A stretch of DNA of 64,000 bases, from positions 5,704,001-5,768,000 of the forward strand of contig JBITNC010000002.1 in assembly GCA_050084985.1 (NCBI GenBank), read 5' to 3'. The notes below the pieces were generated by a model. That model worked only from the letters and a program-made list of their open reading frames with translations, was not told where the DNA came from and made no database searches. The position numbers were made by a program, and so were the translations under genes. This document shows positions 22,561-36,399 of this stretch, in pieces. The DNA is from Nageia nagi. Taxonomy: Eukaryota; Pinophyta. Within the stretch, counting starts at the first letter, position 1; every line of letters begins with the position of its first letter.

Positions 22561-22959
22561 ACTAAGATTGTAAGGTTTATCTAGTAGTTGAGAGTAATGT
22601 TGAGTGTTATCGAGTAATATTTTATATTTTGTATTATGCTTTGCTTTGTTGGAGAAGGGTTTGATTCCAAATATTGATTAGTATTAGGAGCTTCCTCAGA
22701 TATGGGAGGAAACCTTAGGGTAACAATATATGTCAATAGCTAACATCAAATTTTTGCTCCATGGTATCTAACATGGGGTAGTTGTCTCTTGATGGCAAAA
22801 TGAAGGTTCTAGTAAAGGTTGTACAAAATTAGAATAACCTTAAAATGAATAGAAGAAAGGGTAGGAATTGCATGTAAAGTCTATTTTGTGCCCTTTTTCC
22901 AATGCTCTATTTCTTCTTTAGGTTCCTTTTTGTAGAATGGTTCTATATACTTATAGATT

Positions 22960-23175
22960 TGAAGTGAGAGGAGGACCCATCAACAACATAGGGCATGAGG
23001 AGTGTGAGGATTAATGTAGGGAGGTCCTACTTCATTTTAAAACCGAAATAAGATTGATAAGATTTGGCTCTATTGGACTATATTCTTCTATATATGAAGT
23101 GATGGAAGGGACTCATCAACAACGAATGGCATGATGCGAAGCTTAATAGAGGGAAGTCCCATTTCATTATGTTAA
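22960..23175. repeat. Imperfect tandem duplication, ~135-bp period
   Basis: GAAGTGAGAGGAGGACCCATCAACAACAT at 22962 is echoed by GAAGTGATGGAAGGGACTCATCAACAACG near 23097. Each copy ends GGGA(G/A)GTCC(T/C)A(C/T)TTCATT. Old, no function evident. Confidence 0.6.
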
Positions 23176-23526
23176 GTCAAGAGAAATGTGGAAATTCATA
23201 CTAATTGGTTGTAACCATGAACTAAAAAAGAAGACTTAAATTTTGGAATATGACCCATATGGCTAGTTAACTTTGAAATGTATTAATGGAAGATATGCTT
23301 CATTTTCCTTTCATGTTTCAAATTTTAAGAGTATATGCTTTGTCCTCATGATGTATTCAACTTCTTAAGAGTTTCTTCATTATCATATGTTATATATGAG
23401 AGATATCAACAACAGACAAGAGATTCTACATTATGCATTATTTATTGTATTGTAATATATTGTAACATATTTTTGTACAAAGTTCTCAAATCCCTTTCAA
23501 AACTTTGAATACACACACACATAACA

Positions 23527-23609
23527 AGATTCATGAGATTTGGATTCTTGTTTTGGGGTGTTCCAATCATATGATCAATAAGGACAAGTCTAGTTGTGTT
23601 CTTCCATGG

Positions 23610-23668
<59 letters not shown>

Positions 23669-23766
23669 ATTGATAAAAAGCTTCATGAGGTTTGGATTCT
23701 TATTTCAAGGTGTTCTAATTATATGATCAATAAAGAGGAGTCTAGTTGTTTTCTTTCATGGATCGT
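23527..23766. repeat. Duplication split by (AT)n microsatellite
   Basis: An ~85-bp segment beginning AAGATTCATGAGATTTGGATT (about 23527) and ending TTCCATGGATCAT recurs at about 23678 as AAGCTTCATGAGGTTTGGATT ... TTTCATGGATCGT. Between them is an uninterrupted (AT)26-type run at 23613-23664. The microsatellite probably grew at the junction of the duplication. Confidence 0.8.
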
Positions 23767-23829
23767 TCCTTCAATTCCAAAATCAAGTTTAGAGATGACA
23801 AGTATTTGGAGTTGGCATCCAAATGTGTA

Positions 23830-24330
23830 ATGTAATTAAACATAAAAGAAGATAAGAAGCATATTCAATATATTTGTTACACATCCCATCTTGAGCATAA
23901 TTTATTGAGTGTAAGGTAACTATGTGAAAAGAACTACATAGCGATTTTTGATGATAAACAATGTATTATTTATGACCTACAATACATTATTTCCTGTTAA
24001 GTTTGAAGGACAAGGGGGTGTTAAATAAAATAATACATTAGAAAATATAATAACTAATACCTTATTATTATTGATGTTAAATATTACATTAGTTAATTTA
24101 TTAAGGTTTTAAATTAGAAGATAGTTGATATGCAATAATATATCTCTTGAATATATTTTATGTAATTCATTTTCTCACAATGAAAGTCAATCTTCTAGTT
24201 ACTCCTAAACATTTTTATTTAGGTCATTTATTAAATTGAAGGTGATGATAAATTTCATTTTTTTTAAACCTAGGTGAAGGTGATTTTTACAATTGATGAT
24301 CAATAAAATTTGGTGAAGATCAAAATGGCC
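23830..24330. other. AT-rich spacer
   Basis: No ORF or element recognised; A/T-rich with scattered TTATTA motifs. Confidence 0.4.
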
Positions 24331-26830
24331 CTTCCCTTCCCATCCCTAAGATTTTTCTCCATAATTCTCAAGTTTTAAAAGGATGAAACTATGTTTCCTG
24401 GAAGACAAAGATTCAAATAATTTTAGAGTTTAACTACTTATGGGAAATTGTTACTTATACAAAACAAAGTCCATAGATTGTTTATGAAAACCAAACCAAA
24501 TTTGATCAATGAAAAAAATGTGTGTATGATCATCTTACTTGGGATCTCAGATAATTTTTTAACCTCATGTGCATAACTCCAAAGACATCGTCGATGATTA
24601 GAAAAAGTTTAAGCAAGTGTTTACATTAAATGATCAAAACCAAATTCTACATCATCAAGGACAATTGCACAATCTGAAACTAAAAGGTGGAGAGAAACTA
24701 TAATTCTTCCTTCATTTATTTGCAAAACTATGAGCATCCCTATAATCATTAGGAGAGATGATCAAAGATAATCTCCTTATATTTGTTGTTCTAATAATAC
24801 TCTTAGAGGCATATTGCACCTTTGTGATATCTTTGAATATATTGAACCAATACCATAATTGAAAGAACTGGTAAACATGTTACAATAAGAAGAAGCCTTC
24901 CATGATAATTTAAATGAAGAGGAGTATATGATAATGTTGAATTAAAGAGGAAAGAAGTATTTAATTTACAATAGAAGGGAAAGTGTAAGATACAAAATAA
25001 TAAAAATAAGTCACATAAGCCTTTCTTAATTTGTTGAAAGAAGGGGCATGAATTGTAAGACTATTGATATAAATGTTTTAATCAAAGATATCCAAGCAAT
25101 GAAAATAAAAAATAGAAAGGACCAACTTCTAAAAACAAGGGGAAATGGATAAATAGAATACCACCTCCATGAGAACAACAACAAGGGAATGTTGTTAATA
25201 ATGTTAAAGAAAAAGAGAACTCTAAAAATTTAGCTCATTCCCAACAAAAGAAACCATTTATAAACACCACTTTGTATGTAGATTCTAGTGTTACTAAGCA
25301 CATGCCTCACCAAAAAGATTAATTTATTTCCTTAGATGAAAAATCCTATATTGAATAAATACATTTGAGAGATGACATACCTTATACCATTGAAGGGGTA
25401 TGAGGTGTACAAATCCTTCTCAATAAGCATAATTTTAAAATAAAGGAGATCTTGTCTATGTCAAAACTCATAAATAATCTCTTCTCTGTCAGTCAAATAT
25501 TGGATCATAACTTGAGAGTGGAGTTTGACACTTTGAATGGAGAGAAATATTATCTCATTCAAGACAAATCCAAATATTCCCAAATTACATCTCAAGCATT
25601 AGGAGTTACAAAAATATTATTACTTGATGTTATGGATTTTAATAATCAGGCACTCAATGTTCATGTTAAATATGTCACCACTATTTAGCATTAAAGATAT
25701 AGATACATGAATCCTAACTTAACATAATCACCTTGAAAAAAAGGAATACGGTACATGTTATTCCATCTCTTTCTTCTCCTTCTAATATTTGCTCTAGTTG
25801 CATAGCAAGAAAACAACACAAATTTCTTTTGATGCTAGCACACATTATGCTAAGGAACTCTTGATATAATATATTTCAATATGTACATACCCATAAAGGC
25901 TAGCCACATTGGTCTCATATATTTCTTATTATTTGTTGATTACTACTTTAGATAAATATGGGTGCATTGGTTGAAAATAAAGGATGTGTGTGTGTGTGTA
26001 TCAAATGAGTTTTCTATATTTTTGAAAGAGTATGGGATTTGATAATAATTGACCACACCATACACACCACAACAAAATGAAGTTATAAAACAATATAATC
26101 AAACCAATGAAGAGATGATGAGAAGTATTTTGAAAGATGCAAAGTTGAATTTAATATTTTAGATTGAAGTAGTAAAAATTGTATTATATTTATTGAATAG
26201 AGTAGTTACAAAATATCTTGAGGGGATGACTCTTGAAGAAGCATGGTTAAGGGTGAAACCATTTATCTCTCATATTTGAGTATTTTTTTGCAGTACCTAC
26301 ATGCATATTTCCAAAGAGCAACATATGAAGTTGGAAGACAAGTGATTGAGGTGCATTATTCATAGGTATAGTAATGAATCCAAAGATTATATACTAATGG
26401 ATTCTATCACTTGTAATATATATATGAGTAAATATGTAATCTTTAATGAGATCGATGACCTTCCCAGCAATCCAGTTACAACACCACTTCATCCCAACAA
26501 TGGGAGAGATAAGTAGTTATAGTTATGAGCTTACCACCCAAGTCACATGATAACTCCAAACAACCAAAATGGTATAAAAATACATTAAATAATTCACACT
26601 TAATTGTTCCACTAAAAACTTCTACATCTAAGCCAAGGACACACAACATGGCTTGTGAGGAAGTGAATTTGGCATTGATAAGCATAGTGGTGAATACTCC
26701 TGAATCTAAGACAAGTTATGAGGCCTTTGAGTTTTCAAAATAGAAATCAACCATGAAGGTTGAGTATGGTGCATTGATAAAGAATGTAACATGGAGGATT
26801 GTAGATATTATGCAAAAAATGGGCTTTAAG
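24330..26830 (+). pseudogene. Copia gag-pol remnant (gag to start of RT)
   Basis: In order on the plus strand: gag with NYVSWKTKIQ and FNYLWEIVTYT (24385-24455); protease motif TLYVDSSVTKHMPHQ (25270-25310; active-site DSG changed to DSS); LINNLFSVSQILDHNLRVEF (about 25470-25520); integrase C-terminal motif TPYTPQQNEV (26050-26082) and NEEMMRSILKDAKLN; then KEQHMKLEDK and DYILMDSITCNIYMSKYVIF (about 26310-26440); finally the RT entry motif near 26745-26820 (WKSTMKVEYGALIKN-like). Truncated before the RT core. Many stops, dead. It is yet another copia lineage. Confidence 0.85.
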
Positions 26831-26837
26831 GATGGGC

Positions 26838-28770
26838 AAATTGAGGCATTTTTAAGGGGGAATTTTTAACTACCTCATTTTAGTATTTAATTGGTAGTTT
26901 TAAACCACCTCCATAAACAATGAGGCATATAAAACCACCCTTAAAAATTAACCTAAAAAAAGATCCCTCATAGGAACTTAGGTAGACATTTGGAAAGTTA
27001 TCACACAGGCACTTGGAAATTTTTGAGTTTTTAAAATTTTTCTAAGAGAGTAAAGGTAAGTGGGTAGAGGGGGGGGGGATAAGAAATGTGAGATGAGTAG
27101 AGATGATGTGAGGTAAGCATATGCATTAGCGCAACAATTATTCTTCCTCATTTTACATACATGTATCTTATCAAACAATTGCTATGCCATGTATTTTTTT
27201 GCATTTTACAAAATACATTCCTATTAGGGCTTAACACTTTATGATTGCATCTAGAATAAAAGTCCCTAGGGCCTTTTAAAAAAAAAACCATTTTGTTCAT
27301 ATCATGCAATTATTATAGATCATGAAATTGTATTTTCATCATGCATCTTGGCAACTAATTCTTAGGTCTTATGTATTCTTCCACATTTTACACACATGTA
27401 TATCAAGGCATTGAAAACCATAATATTTGATTTATAAGTACCAAGTAGATACATGCTTACACCTAATATAGGTTTTATGGGTATTTTGGAAGTGAAGTTC
27501 AAAGCTCCTTCAATATATCCTACATGATCAATAAGAGTTTCTCATGCAATTGAAATACATATAAATTTTATACTATAAGGGTTTGTTTCCAAGTGCTCAT
27601 TAAAGAGTTTAAGGGTATCATTTGTTATAACTATCAACTACATATCCTCTAACCTTTGTATTCTGTAAAATTATGTTTTGTGTAAAAAATAAAGGGAACT
27701 TAGGCAAACATGTAAAAATTTATTTTATGGTTACTTGAAAATTATTTTCATAATTTCAACCCCAAGAGAGCAACAAAAAATAGGCATTAGAGGTAGGTGA
27801 TTTGAGGCATTTTTGGTGTGGTAAATTTTAACTATCTCATTTTTGGTTTTAATAGCAGTTTTTAGTGGGCATTTTTGAAACATCCCTCTCAATCATAAGG
27901 AGGGAGGTAAAAAATAACCCTCAATGTAAACAAAAATAAATCCTACATGGGGAATTTAGACAAGCACTTGTAACATTTCAAGTTTTTTAGAAGAGCAATC
28001 AAGGGAGGTAGAGCAATTAGCTTTTACCATTTCGAGCTGAAGGGATTAGAGCACTTGGAGCATTTCCAATTTGCCATGAAGAGCAGAGCCAAGCTAAGGG
28101 GTTTGACCAAAGCATAGAAGAGGAAATTATAGAGAGAACCTAATAGGTATTCTTCTATGTATCTTATTAAGTGATTACCATGCTTCTAGAATAAAAGTTT
28201 CTAGGGCCTTTTTCATAAAACCCATTTTATGTGTATCTTGCAATCATTCTATACCATGAAACTGTGTTTGCATCGTGCATCTTATCAAATAATTCTCGAA
28301 CCTTATCTATTCTTTCACATTTTGTATACATGTATATCAAGGTATTAAAAAATACAACATTTGATATACAAGCACCCACATGCCTAATTCAGGTTTTACA
28401 GGTATTTTGGCAATGGAGTTCAAAGCACCCTCACGATAGCCTACACCAAGAAGATCAACAATGCATGTATAATGATTCATCCTAGGAATAATACAATTAG
28501 AGTCCCTCATTATGTAAGGGTTTGTTCCATATTTTGCATACATATATATAAGGGCATTCAAAACCACAACATTCAATTTACAAGCACCAAGTTTCACTAC
28601 ATTATCATTGATATTAATGGATTGGGATAGTAAAATATTCATTTGTTTTATAATAGTATGCTTAAATTTCAAGTCCTTCATAAGTTTTTCAATATCCATC
28701 ATGTAAATGAATATACAATCCAATAAAATGATGTTAAGATGATATGAAGTAACACAGATTTGCAAATTTT
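26838..28770. repeat. ~0.95-kb tandem segmental duplication
   Basis: Unit 1 (about 26838-27790) and unit 2 (about 27795-28770) share collinear blocks: TTGAGGCATTTTT(A/G)...AATTTTTAACTA, TAGACA(T/A)...ACTTG, TCTAGAATAAAAGT(C/T)(C/T)CTAGGGCC, TACA(C/T)ATGTATATCAAGG and TGGA(A/G)TTCAAAGC(T/A)CC. By eye identity is around 75 percent with indels. The duplicated unit contains antisense PPR sequence. Confidence 0.8.
28337..28660 (-). pseudogene. Pentatricopeptide-repeat (PPR) protein fragment
   Basis: Minus-strand reading shows VVKLGACKLNVVVLNALIYM then YAKYG, and further PRMNHYTCIVDLLG followed by REGALNSIAKIPVKPELGMW. These match the repeat and E-type C-terminal motifs of plant PLS-class PPR proteins (organellar RNA-binding; compare NALIDMYAKCG and HYACMVDLLG). 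Only about 100 residues remain, out of normal order, so it is a relic. A more decayed second copy lies in the other unit of the surrounding duplication (near 27330-27560). Confidence 0.75.
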
Positions 28771-28779
28771 AAAGTAGTT

Positions 28780-29565
28780 ATATAGGAGACTTTTAACATC
28801 CTTTTAAACCCATTGGTCTGTAGGATCTATAAAAATTTATTTATAAGTAAATATATATTTGTTAAGTATTTGAATTATTATTTCACATATAAATAAAAAT
28901 ATTGAACACTGCATAAATGGACATATATTCCAATAAAAATAAGAATACTTCTAAGGATAATTGACCATAATCACTCACACCCACCCAATCAAAATAAATT
29001 ATTAAAATAAAATTCTAAATCCAAATCAAGCATAATATGATGATGTTTATTAAAAATTTTAATAAGTTATCACCACTTGCTAAGGGATCTGAGTCGAGAT
29101 TATTGAGGTGAGATTTAATGTTAAATCATAAATACAAACATACATTCATAAATATAAAAAAATAATGTAAATTGATACTGAAATCTAAAGCTTTTTTCAT
29201 ACATTTTTGGAGGGAGATAATACATCAAACAATTGACATTACAACACCATATGTTAGATCATAAATCTATATTTCATCTAACAAAACAAGATGAAAAAAC
29301 TATAAATATATAATACTCAAATATTCATCCTTCCCATAACTTATTACAACTAATTATGCAATAGAGATAAGGAAAAATTGAAATGCAAGTCACCATTAAC
29401 TATTAAAATTGATAAGGAGTGAAACACAATCATGTTTGGGTAGAAAAATTATGGTAACAACATTTGATCCTAAAGAAATGTGATGGTGATTACGTTTACA
29501 AACAAAGAGTAAAAAATGTCAAGTTTGAGGTTAGATTTAGAAGTTAATATGACTCAATTCTTAAT
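28780..29565. other. AT-rich stretch, possible 3' LTR zone of the next copia
   Basis: No coding potential. It may contain the 3' LTR of the minus-strand copia remnant that ends near 29570 (a purine tract AAGGGAGATTC on the minus strand at about 29567-29577 could be its polypurine tract), but I could not define LTR ends. Confidence 0.35.
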
Positions 29566-29569
29566 AGAA

Positions 29570-31905
29570 TCTCCCTTGATGATGAGAGGGCTTACCAACA
29601 AGTCTCCCAGTAAAAAAAATTGAGACTTTGTAATACCTTTCGTGAATATGTTTATCAATTGGTCCTTTATGTTACAATATCTCAATTCAACTTGGTTCTT
29701 CTCCACCATATCCTTGATCTGAAATGATACTTCAGTTCAAAGTGATTTGATCGAGAATAATGGATTGGGTTTTGTGCCAACTTAATGGCACTAGTGTTGT
29801 CACAAAAATAAGAGTTGGTCCTTATTTTCCTTCTCACCAATTTCTTCAAGCACCTTATGAAGCCATAAGGATTGTACACTAGCTGATTTTAAGGCTATAT
29901 ACTTAACCTCAATAGATGATAAAGCAATTGAACTTTGATTTATGGAACTCCATGTGATCAAACATGATCAAGTGAGAAATAATTTCCACTAGTGGAATTC
30001 CTATCATCCAAGTTACTCCCCCAATCAATATCATTGAAACCAACCAATTTTAAGTTCTTAATGTGGGAGTAATGAATGTCATAATCAATTATACCTCTTA
30101 CATACCTAAGGATCCTCTTAGCAGCCTTTAAATGCAATATGGAAGGCTCAACCATATACCTTGAATAGAGACATAACATAAGCTATATCAGGCCTTGTGT
30201 TAGTAAGAAACATAAGGTTACCCATGATACTTCTATACTAATTCACAAATCATCTACATATAAGAAAATAAGAAGAATGTTATTACCTTGATTCTCGTAG
30301 TAGAGAGTTGGCTCACTCTTGCTTCTTTGAATATCATACCTTTGAAAGTAGTTGTTGATCCTTATATACCAACCTCTTAGAGCTTGTTTAAGCTCTTATA
30401 AATTATTTTTCAACCTATAAACCTAATGTTCCTTGCTTTTAACCTCAAATCCTTAATGTTTTTCCACATATACATCCTCATCTAGTAGATATTAATGAAT
30501 GCACTCTTCACATCCATGTGATGCACACTCTATTGCTTGTGGGCTACCAATGAAACAATCATCTTAACTATCTCTTATCCTACTACAAGAGAAAAAGTCT
30601 TCTCATATTCAATGCCATATTTTTGAGTGAAGCCTTTAGCAACTATCTACCTTTGTACCTTTCAATGGTACCATCACTATTACATTTGATTTTCTAAATC
30701 CACTTGCATCCAACACATTTTCTATTCTTGGGAAAATCACACAACTCCCAAGTATCATTTTTGATAATGAAGTTCATCTCCTCTTGCATAACCTTCATCC
30801 ACGCTTTATTAATACATGCCAGCTCAAAACTAGAAGCCTCAAAATCAACAACATTGGAAACTTTAAAAACTTTGGAAGTAGAAACTAAAGCATAATTTAC
30901 CATATGACCTTTGGGATCATCATTATCTTCATCTCTATTTATGTGCAAGTTTTCAAGTCTTTGCATGATTTGATCAATTTATTGATGTTGACTCCTTGTA
31001 AGGCTTCTATTTAAGTTGTTACCCATGATTTGAGGAGGATGATCTTTAAGAGTTCTTTTACATTTCTTGGACTGATTCACATTTACAATTGGAGAGGGAC
31101 TTGAAGAACTTGAAGATGTACTTGTAATACTTATTCTTGGACTTGTAGGTCGACTTCAAGACTCCACTTAATGTGGACAACCATGGTTGGGATGCCTAAT
31201 ATTTTATGAAACATAGCTAGGTTGCACTTTGTTTTGTGAAACATGGCTAGGTTGATTACTGTATTGAATATTTGGAATAATCTCCTCAAGGTTTCCATCA
31301 TCAACAAGCAATTTTGTATGTCCCTAAACTTTCCCGTCATAAAAGATCGCATCCCTTGGCATAATAATTTTGTGAGATTTGGGGTTGTAAAATATATATG
31401 TTTTGGATTGCTCACTATAGCCAATAAATATGCAAATTTCACTTTATGCATCTAGTTTTATTCTATTTTCATCATTTACATAAAAATAAGAAACACAACC
31501 AAACACCTTGAAATGATTAACATTTGATTTCTTTTCAAACCACTCTTTGTAAGGAGTTAAACTCTCTAAACTTATTATTGGACTTTTATTAAGAAAATAC
31601 ACAATAGTCCTTATAGCTTCATCCCAATAAGAGTTACTCAACTTTTTAATTTGTAACATACATCTAGCCATTTCCACCAATGTACTATTTTTCCTTTTAG
31701 TAACCCCATTCTGTTAGGGTGTATAAGGAGAAGTCAATTGCTTTTTTATGCTAAAATCTCTAGAAAATTGAATAAAATCATTAGAATAAAACTCACCATC
31801 TCTATCAGTACTAATCTACACTTGATGGTCCTCCCACTTTGGTTTTCAATAAAGTTCTTGAAATCCTTGAAGCATTGAAATGCCTAATAAGGAAACCCAA
31901 GACAT
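29570..31905 (-). pseudogene. Copia pol remnant (integrase, RT, RNase H), cut by CACTA transposon
   Basis: Minus strand, 5' to 3': integrase around 31700-31880 and LVEMARCMLQ; then SNSYWDEAIRTIVYFLN and KVFGCVSYFYV (31444-31680); RT entry with CINKAWMKVMQEEMNFIIKN then NDTWELCDFPK (30694-30850); DVKSAFIN near 30510; the RT/RNase H connection SILHLKAAKRILRYVRG and DDRNSTSGNYFSL (29958-30150); RNase H motif YFCDNTSAIKLAQNP (29770-29815). The reading stops abruptly at 31905 where a CACTA terminus begins, so gag and protease are missing. Full of stops and frameshifts. Confidence 0.85.
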
Positions 31906-31923
31906 CACTACTACATTTTAATC
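31906..31923 (+). repeat. CACTA terminal inverted repeat (left end)
   Basis: CACTACTACATTTTAATC. Preceding bases CAT are the candidate 3-bp target duplication, unverified because the other end was not found. Confidence 0.7.
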
Positions 31924-32589
31924 ATTTTGCATCATTTAATGCATTAATAAAATGCTATTTGATGTTGTGATGCTTTAAGCATTAGGGATTGCAAGCCTAC
32001 ATAAAAACTACATTTTATTTGCATGTTGATACCTCGATTGATGCATGACATGATGCATTTATTGACACATTTTTCAAGGTATTTTTGAGATTTTGATTGA
32101 CGCATTAGTTGACTCTTTATATCTTGATATTTTGAATTATACATTTTCTAGTGTAAATTTTATTATATGGTCCACCATGCTAATGTTACATATAATTGAT
32201 GAAGAATATCTCATGTCCATACTATGCTCTCTACTTCCTAGTTCCCATGTTGACCTAAGAAAATAATGATGTCTCAAGTGAAAGGCTAAGAAAAGAAACC
32301 TAACATGGTATGCCACTATTAAATTGACCACCACAAGCATGTATATACATTTTCACATTTGAAATGATTACATATGGAATTGATTGAACATTTTAAGCAT
32401 GAAAATTCATGTAATATATTAATGAATAATTGATTGGAAGTAATCTACAAATTACAAAACATTCAAAAAAATACTATAATTCAAATTCATATGCAAGTGA
32501 ACCTCAAACCACTAAAGATATCAATATATATAATGTTTAATTACTCAAATGTACATGTAATATTTTAATCACTATTGTTATCATTTTCA

Positions 32590-35500
32590 TCAAGAATATG
32601 TACAACATGTTTCCCTCTTGGATCACAATCAATTACAAATAACATCTTTTCATCTAGTACATCTAGACAAAAAAATATTTGACCATAATGTTGTGGTAAA
32701 ATATATGGCTCTTTTTTTTTAGGCAAATATCATGTAGAGTCAATTGCATAATAACCACTAGGTATGTCATGCAATATTGATCTTCTATTTATAAATCCTT
32801 CGAACTATTTACATTTGAATGATATAAAATTCAATTGTGTGATTTCTTGAATTTTCTCAACATATTGTATTTTTCTTTCTATCAAGTTTGTATCTTTTGT
32901 ACTTGCATGACTTGCTTGATCAAAATCAACCATCACTCCATAGTCAAAGGTCATTCTATTACTATCTTTCTTTTCAATTCTAAAGTGTTGATCGTATGCC
33001 CACATTGTAGGAAACGATAATGCCTGCACACATTTTTATGTAAATGTTATATTGGTGTAAGTATTATATCTATATCATAAAACAATTTAAACTTATGTCC
33101 ATAAGAATTAATGAATAATTACCTCATAATTACATCCATCAACTATATTTAAAGCATCTTTGTAAGTTTTTTCTTCTACACCTTTAACTACTTTCTCTTC
33201 AATTTCTTGCTTTATCTATGACCTTGCGCACTCTTTTGGCCAATTTTCATCTCTTAAATGTGGAGGTATAAGTGTATTCCTTGGATGTTCACTATGGAAC
33301 AAAATATGTTGTGCTGGAATTGCATTTCTTTTACTTTAATACATTTTAATCCATTCTTTACAACACTCCATATTCATCATGATAAAATGGTTTATAGATT
33401 CATATATGTCATGATCTGTAATTTTTTTAATACATAAAATGAACTTGTTAGTAATTATTGATTAAATTAAATCAAAATTGCATGTACATAGTACTTATTA
33501 CAAATTACTATTATTAAAAATGTTTGTTATATCTTTATTAAAAGCATATGATCTCTCATTTGTTTCTAAAACCTCCCCTTCTAATTTATCATTGTTTTTG
33601 TCTGCTTGTAACCATATCATTGGAGTTGAATCATGAACTTGATATAGAAACTCACTTACATAAAAAAAAGACTATTGCATAATATATCCCTCACACATAG
33701 ATCCTTTTGGTCTTGATTTTTGTCTAACAAATCCTTTAAGTACTTTAAAAAATCTTTCTACAAAAAACATGCTTCTAGTACTTATAACACTTGCTATTTC
33801 AATATCATCTACTACGTGGATCAATAGATGAACTTGTATATCCATAAAATCAGCAGGCATTTCTTTTTCAAATTTACAGACAATTTCCATAATTTCTCTT
33901 TGCCATATAGGGATTTCATTAACATGTATTTCCTTTGAAGTCAACCACCTAGTTATGAAAATATAATTAATATCATAAGATGCATTTAAAATATATTGAA
34001 AACTACAAAACAATAATAAATGCACTATATATTTTCATTAAACAGTATCATAAATAACATGAAATACCTTACAAATAATGATAGTCAACCAATTATGTAT
34101 CTTAAATTAGCAAGTAAAGTTTTACATCCATTGACTGCAAGTGGAAAAATAATCTATAGCAAAATTTATATTAATCAAAATATATATGAATAAAATATAT
34201 ATAAATACAAATGTATTTAAGGTTTTTGATATGCATATAATACAAGAATACCTTCAACAAGTTATGACAATCATGAGATTTCAATCCTATCATTTTTTCA
34301 TCAATTGTGAATGCTTTTCTTAGAGATGATGCATATCCCGTTGGTATTTTAATGGCTCTAACAAGATTGTGTAGAATGTTCACTTCATATTTGGTCATAA
34401 GCCATGAGGCTGGAATAGGTGCATTTGTTGTTCCATCTGCATTTTTTATTACCCAAAAGGTAAGTTATATTTTGGTAGCCTTTAAGTCATATCTCAATTG
34501 AATATTGTCTAATTATTTGCTTGTTGTATACCAGTATAAAGAAGATGCAACATTCTTTACAATATGCATATGATCCAATAAATGTGTCACTAATAAATCC
34601 TTCTAGTATTCCAGATTATAAAATATGGACAATCTGTTCATACCTGAAAACATATGCAAATGTAAATATTTAATTGATAAAATAATTGAATTAATGACAT
34701 GTCAAAAATAATGTTTGATATAGTATTTTAATAAATTTTACCTTGAGGTAAGCCATATTTTTTAACATTAACATCCTCTAGGTATTTAGCAATACCTTCC
34801 TCAAATGCTTTTATTCAACATTTTTCTTCACTTTATTGGTACTTTTTCAACCAATCCATAGGAGATGCTTATTTGGGAGTTTTGATGTGATCAATTTGAC
34901 CATTAAATTGTGATTCATATCTCAAAACTCATGATCTAATGGTAAATATTTTCTATGGCCAAGGTATTCCATCTTCTGCAAGTGTTTTGAATATCTTGTT
35001 GTGAGATTTTCTACACACCGTGGACAACCATGATAACCTTTTGTATGCAAGCCTACAGTACATTTTTATTAGAGAATAATTACTATATCTAATTTTAGGA
35101 AATTAAATATTTATAATTAAATATTTTAATATAAATGTAAATGTAATAGAAATTATATATACATACTTGAACAAACACTAAGACCTAGATAATCATGTAT
35201 AGTCCAACATAGTATACCATACAATGTGAATGATTTTTATTCGATGGGTTTTCTTATATCAATCACATTCTGTATTCCATTCTATAATTGCCATAGTTCA
35301 TTAATTAATGGATCAAGGTTGATATCCATATTTTTCACCCAATTTGGTCTAGGAACTAAAAGAGTTAACATTAAATATTCTTTTTTCAAGGATATCCATG
35401 GAGGTATGTTATAATTGACTATAACAACAGGCCACATTGAATAAGTAGATGATTGTATGGAATGTGGATTCACACCATCAATTGCTAAACCCAACTTGAT

Positions 35501-36390
35501 ACTTCTAATTTCATCTTGAAATTTATCAGGCCACATATTTTCTATACGTTTCATTGCTCTAGAATCTTCAATAATGTGTAATACACCTTATTCACTTCTA
35601 TTTTTTGCATGCCAATCCATATATTGTGCAAGTGAATCACACTTATACATTATAATGAATCTATTGATAATTAGAAGATGGAGAACAACCTTCAAAGGAA
35701 CATTTTTTCTTGTAGTTCCTAGAGGATATCTATTTGCACCACACTTTGGACATACACTCAATTTTTCATATCATCCTCTATATAATATGCAATGATTAAC
35801 ACAAGCATGGTATGAAACACATGGTACCCCTACATCCTTCAAAAAATTTTGTGCTTTTCTATACGAAGAAGAGACAACATTGTCACTTGGAAATAGTTTT
35901 TCATTTAGTAACCTATAATACAAATAAACCATAAATTTATTATATATATAATAAACAAAGTTTGAAAAATGTTCAATAAATTTACAAAAGTGGAAAAAAT
36001 TGTAAAAATAAATACATACTTTAGAAGATCATTAACAATTGTATTTAACCATCCATTTTTGGCCTTTATATTCATGATAAGTAGGAGCACTTCCAACTTG
36101 GAAATAGATGCTCCATTGTATAAAGGTGTTTTGGTAGCAACATACATGTTATCATTTTCTAAATCACCTCCTCTTCCATCATCATTTGCATAAGGATTAT
36201 CATTCATGTCTACATTTGTATCATCTTCATGTGTCTAGATTGATTGAAATAAATCATGCATTGTATTTTACTATTGATCACGAGCATTATAATGTCTTTC
36301 ATCATTTTCACTATTTGAATTCATGAGTTGAACCAGAGCCATTGGATTTGGAATTGTAATGAATTCTACATATGCATCCCTACTTAATAT
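32590..36390 (-). pseudogene. CACTA transposase region (TNP2, DUF4218, DUF4216), decayed
   Basis: Minus strand, 5' to 3': an N-terminal region with TPLYNGASISKLEVLLLIMN then IKAKNGWLNTIVNDLLK (35905-36207); a Cys pair CPKCGANRYPLG-like with NVPLKVV...LPIINRF (about 35660-35760); KLGLAIDGVNPHSIQSSTYS followed by MWPVVIVNYNIPPWISLKKE (35340-35500), the hallmark TNP2 segment; AIKIPTGYASSLRKAF and KMIGLKSHDCHNLLK (34240-34360); DUF4218 with PADFMDIQVHLLIHVVDDIE and VERFFKVLKGFVRQKSRPKG (33680-33860); DUF4216-like MTFDYGVMVDFDQASHA to NFISFKCK (32805-32960). The transposase cuts and moves CACTA elements. Numerous stops and probable introns; not functional. Confidence 0.85.
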
Positions 36391-36399
36391 ATTCTTTAG

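Noticed and set aside
22750-22790. Copia primer-site-like TGGTATCTAACATGG
   Set aside because: Matches the tRNA-iMet complement only in the first seven bases and no LTR end or gag adjoins it.
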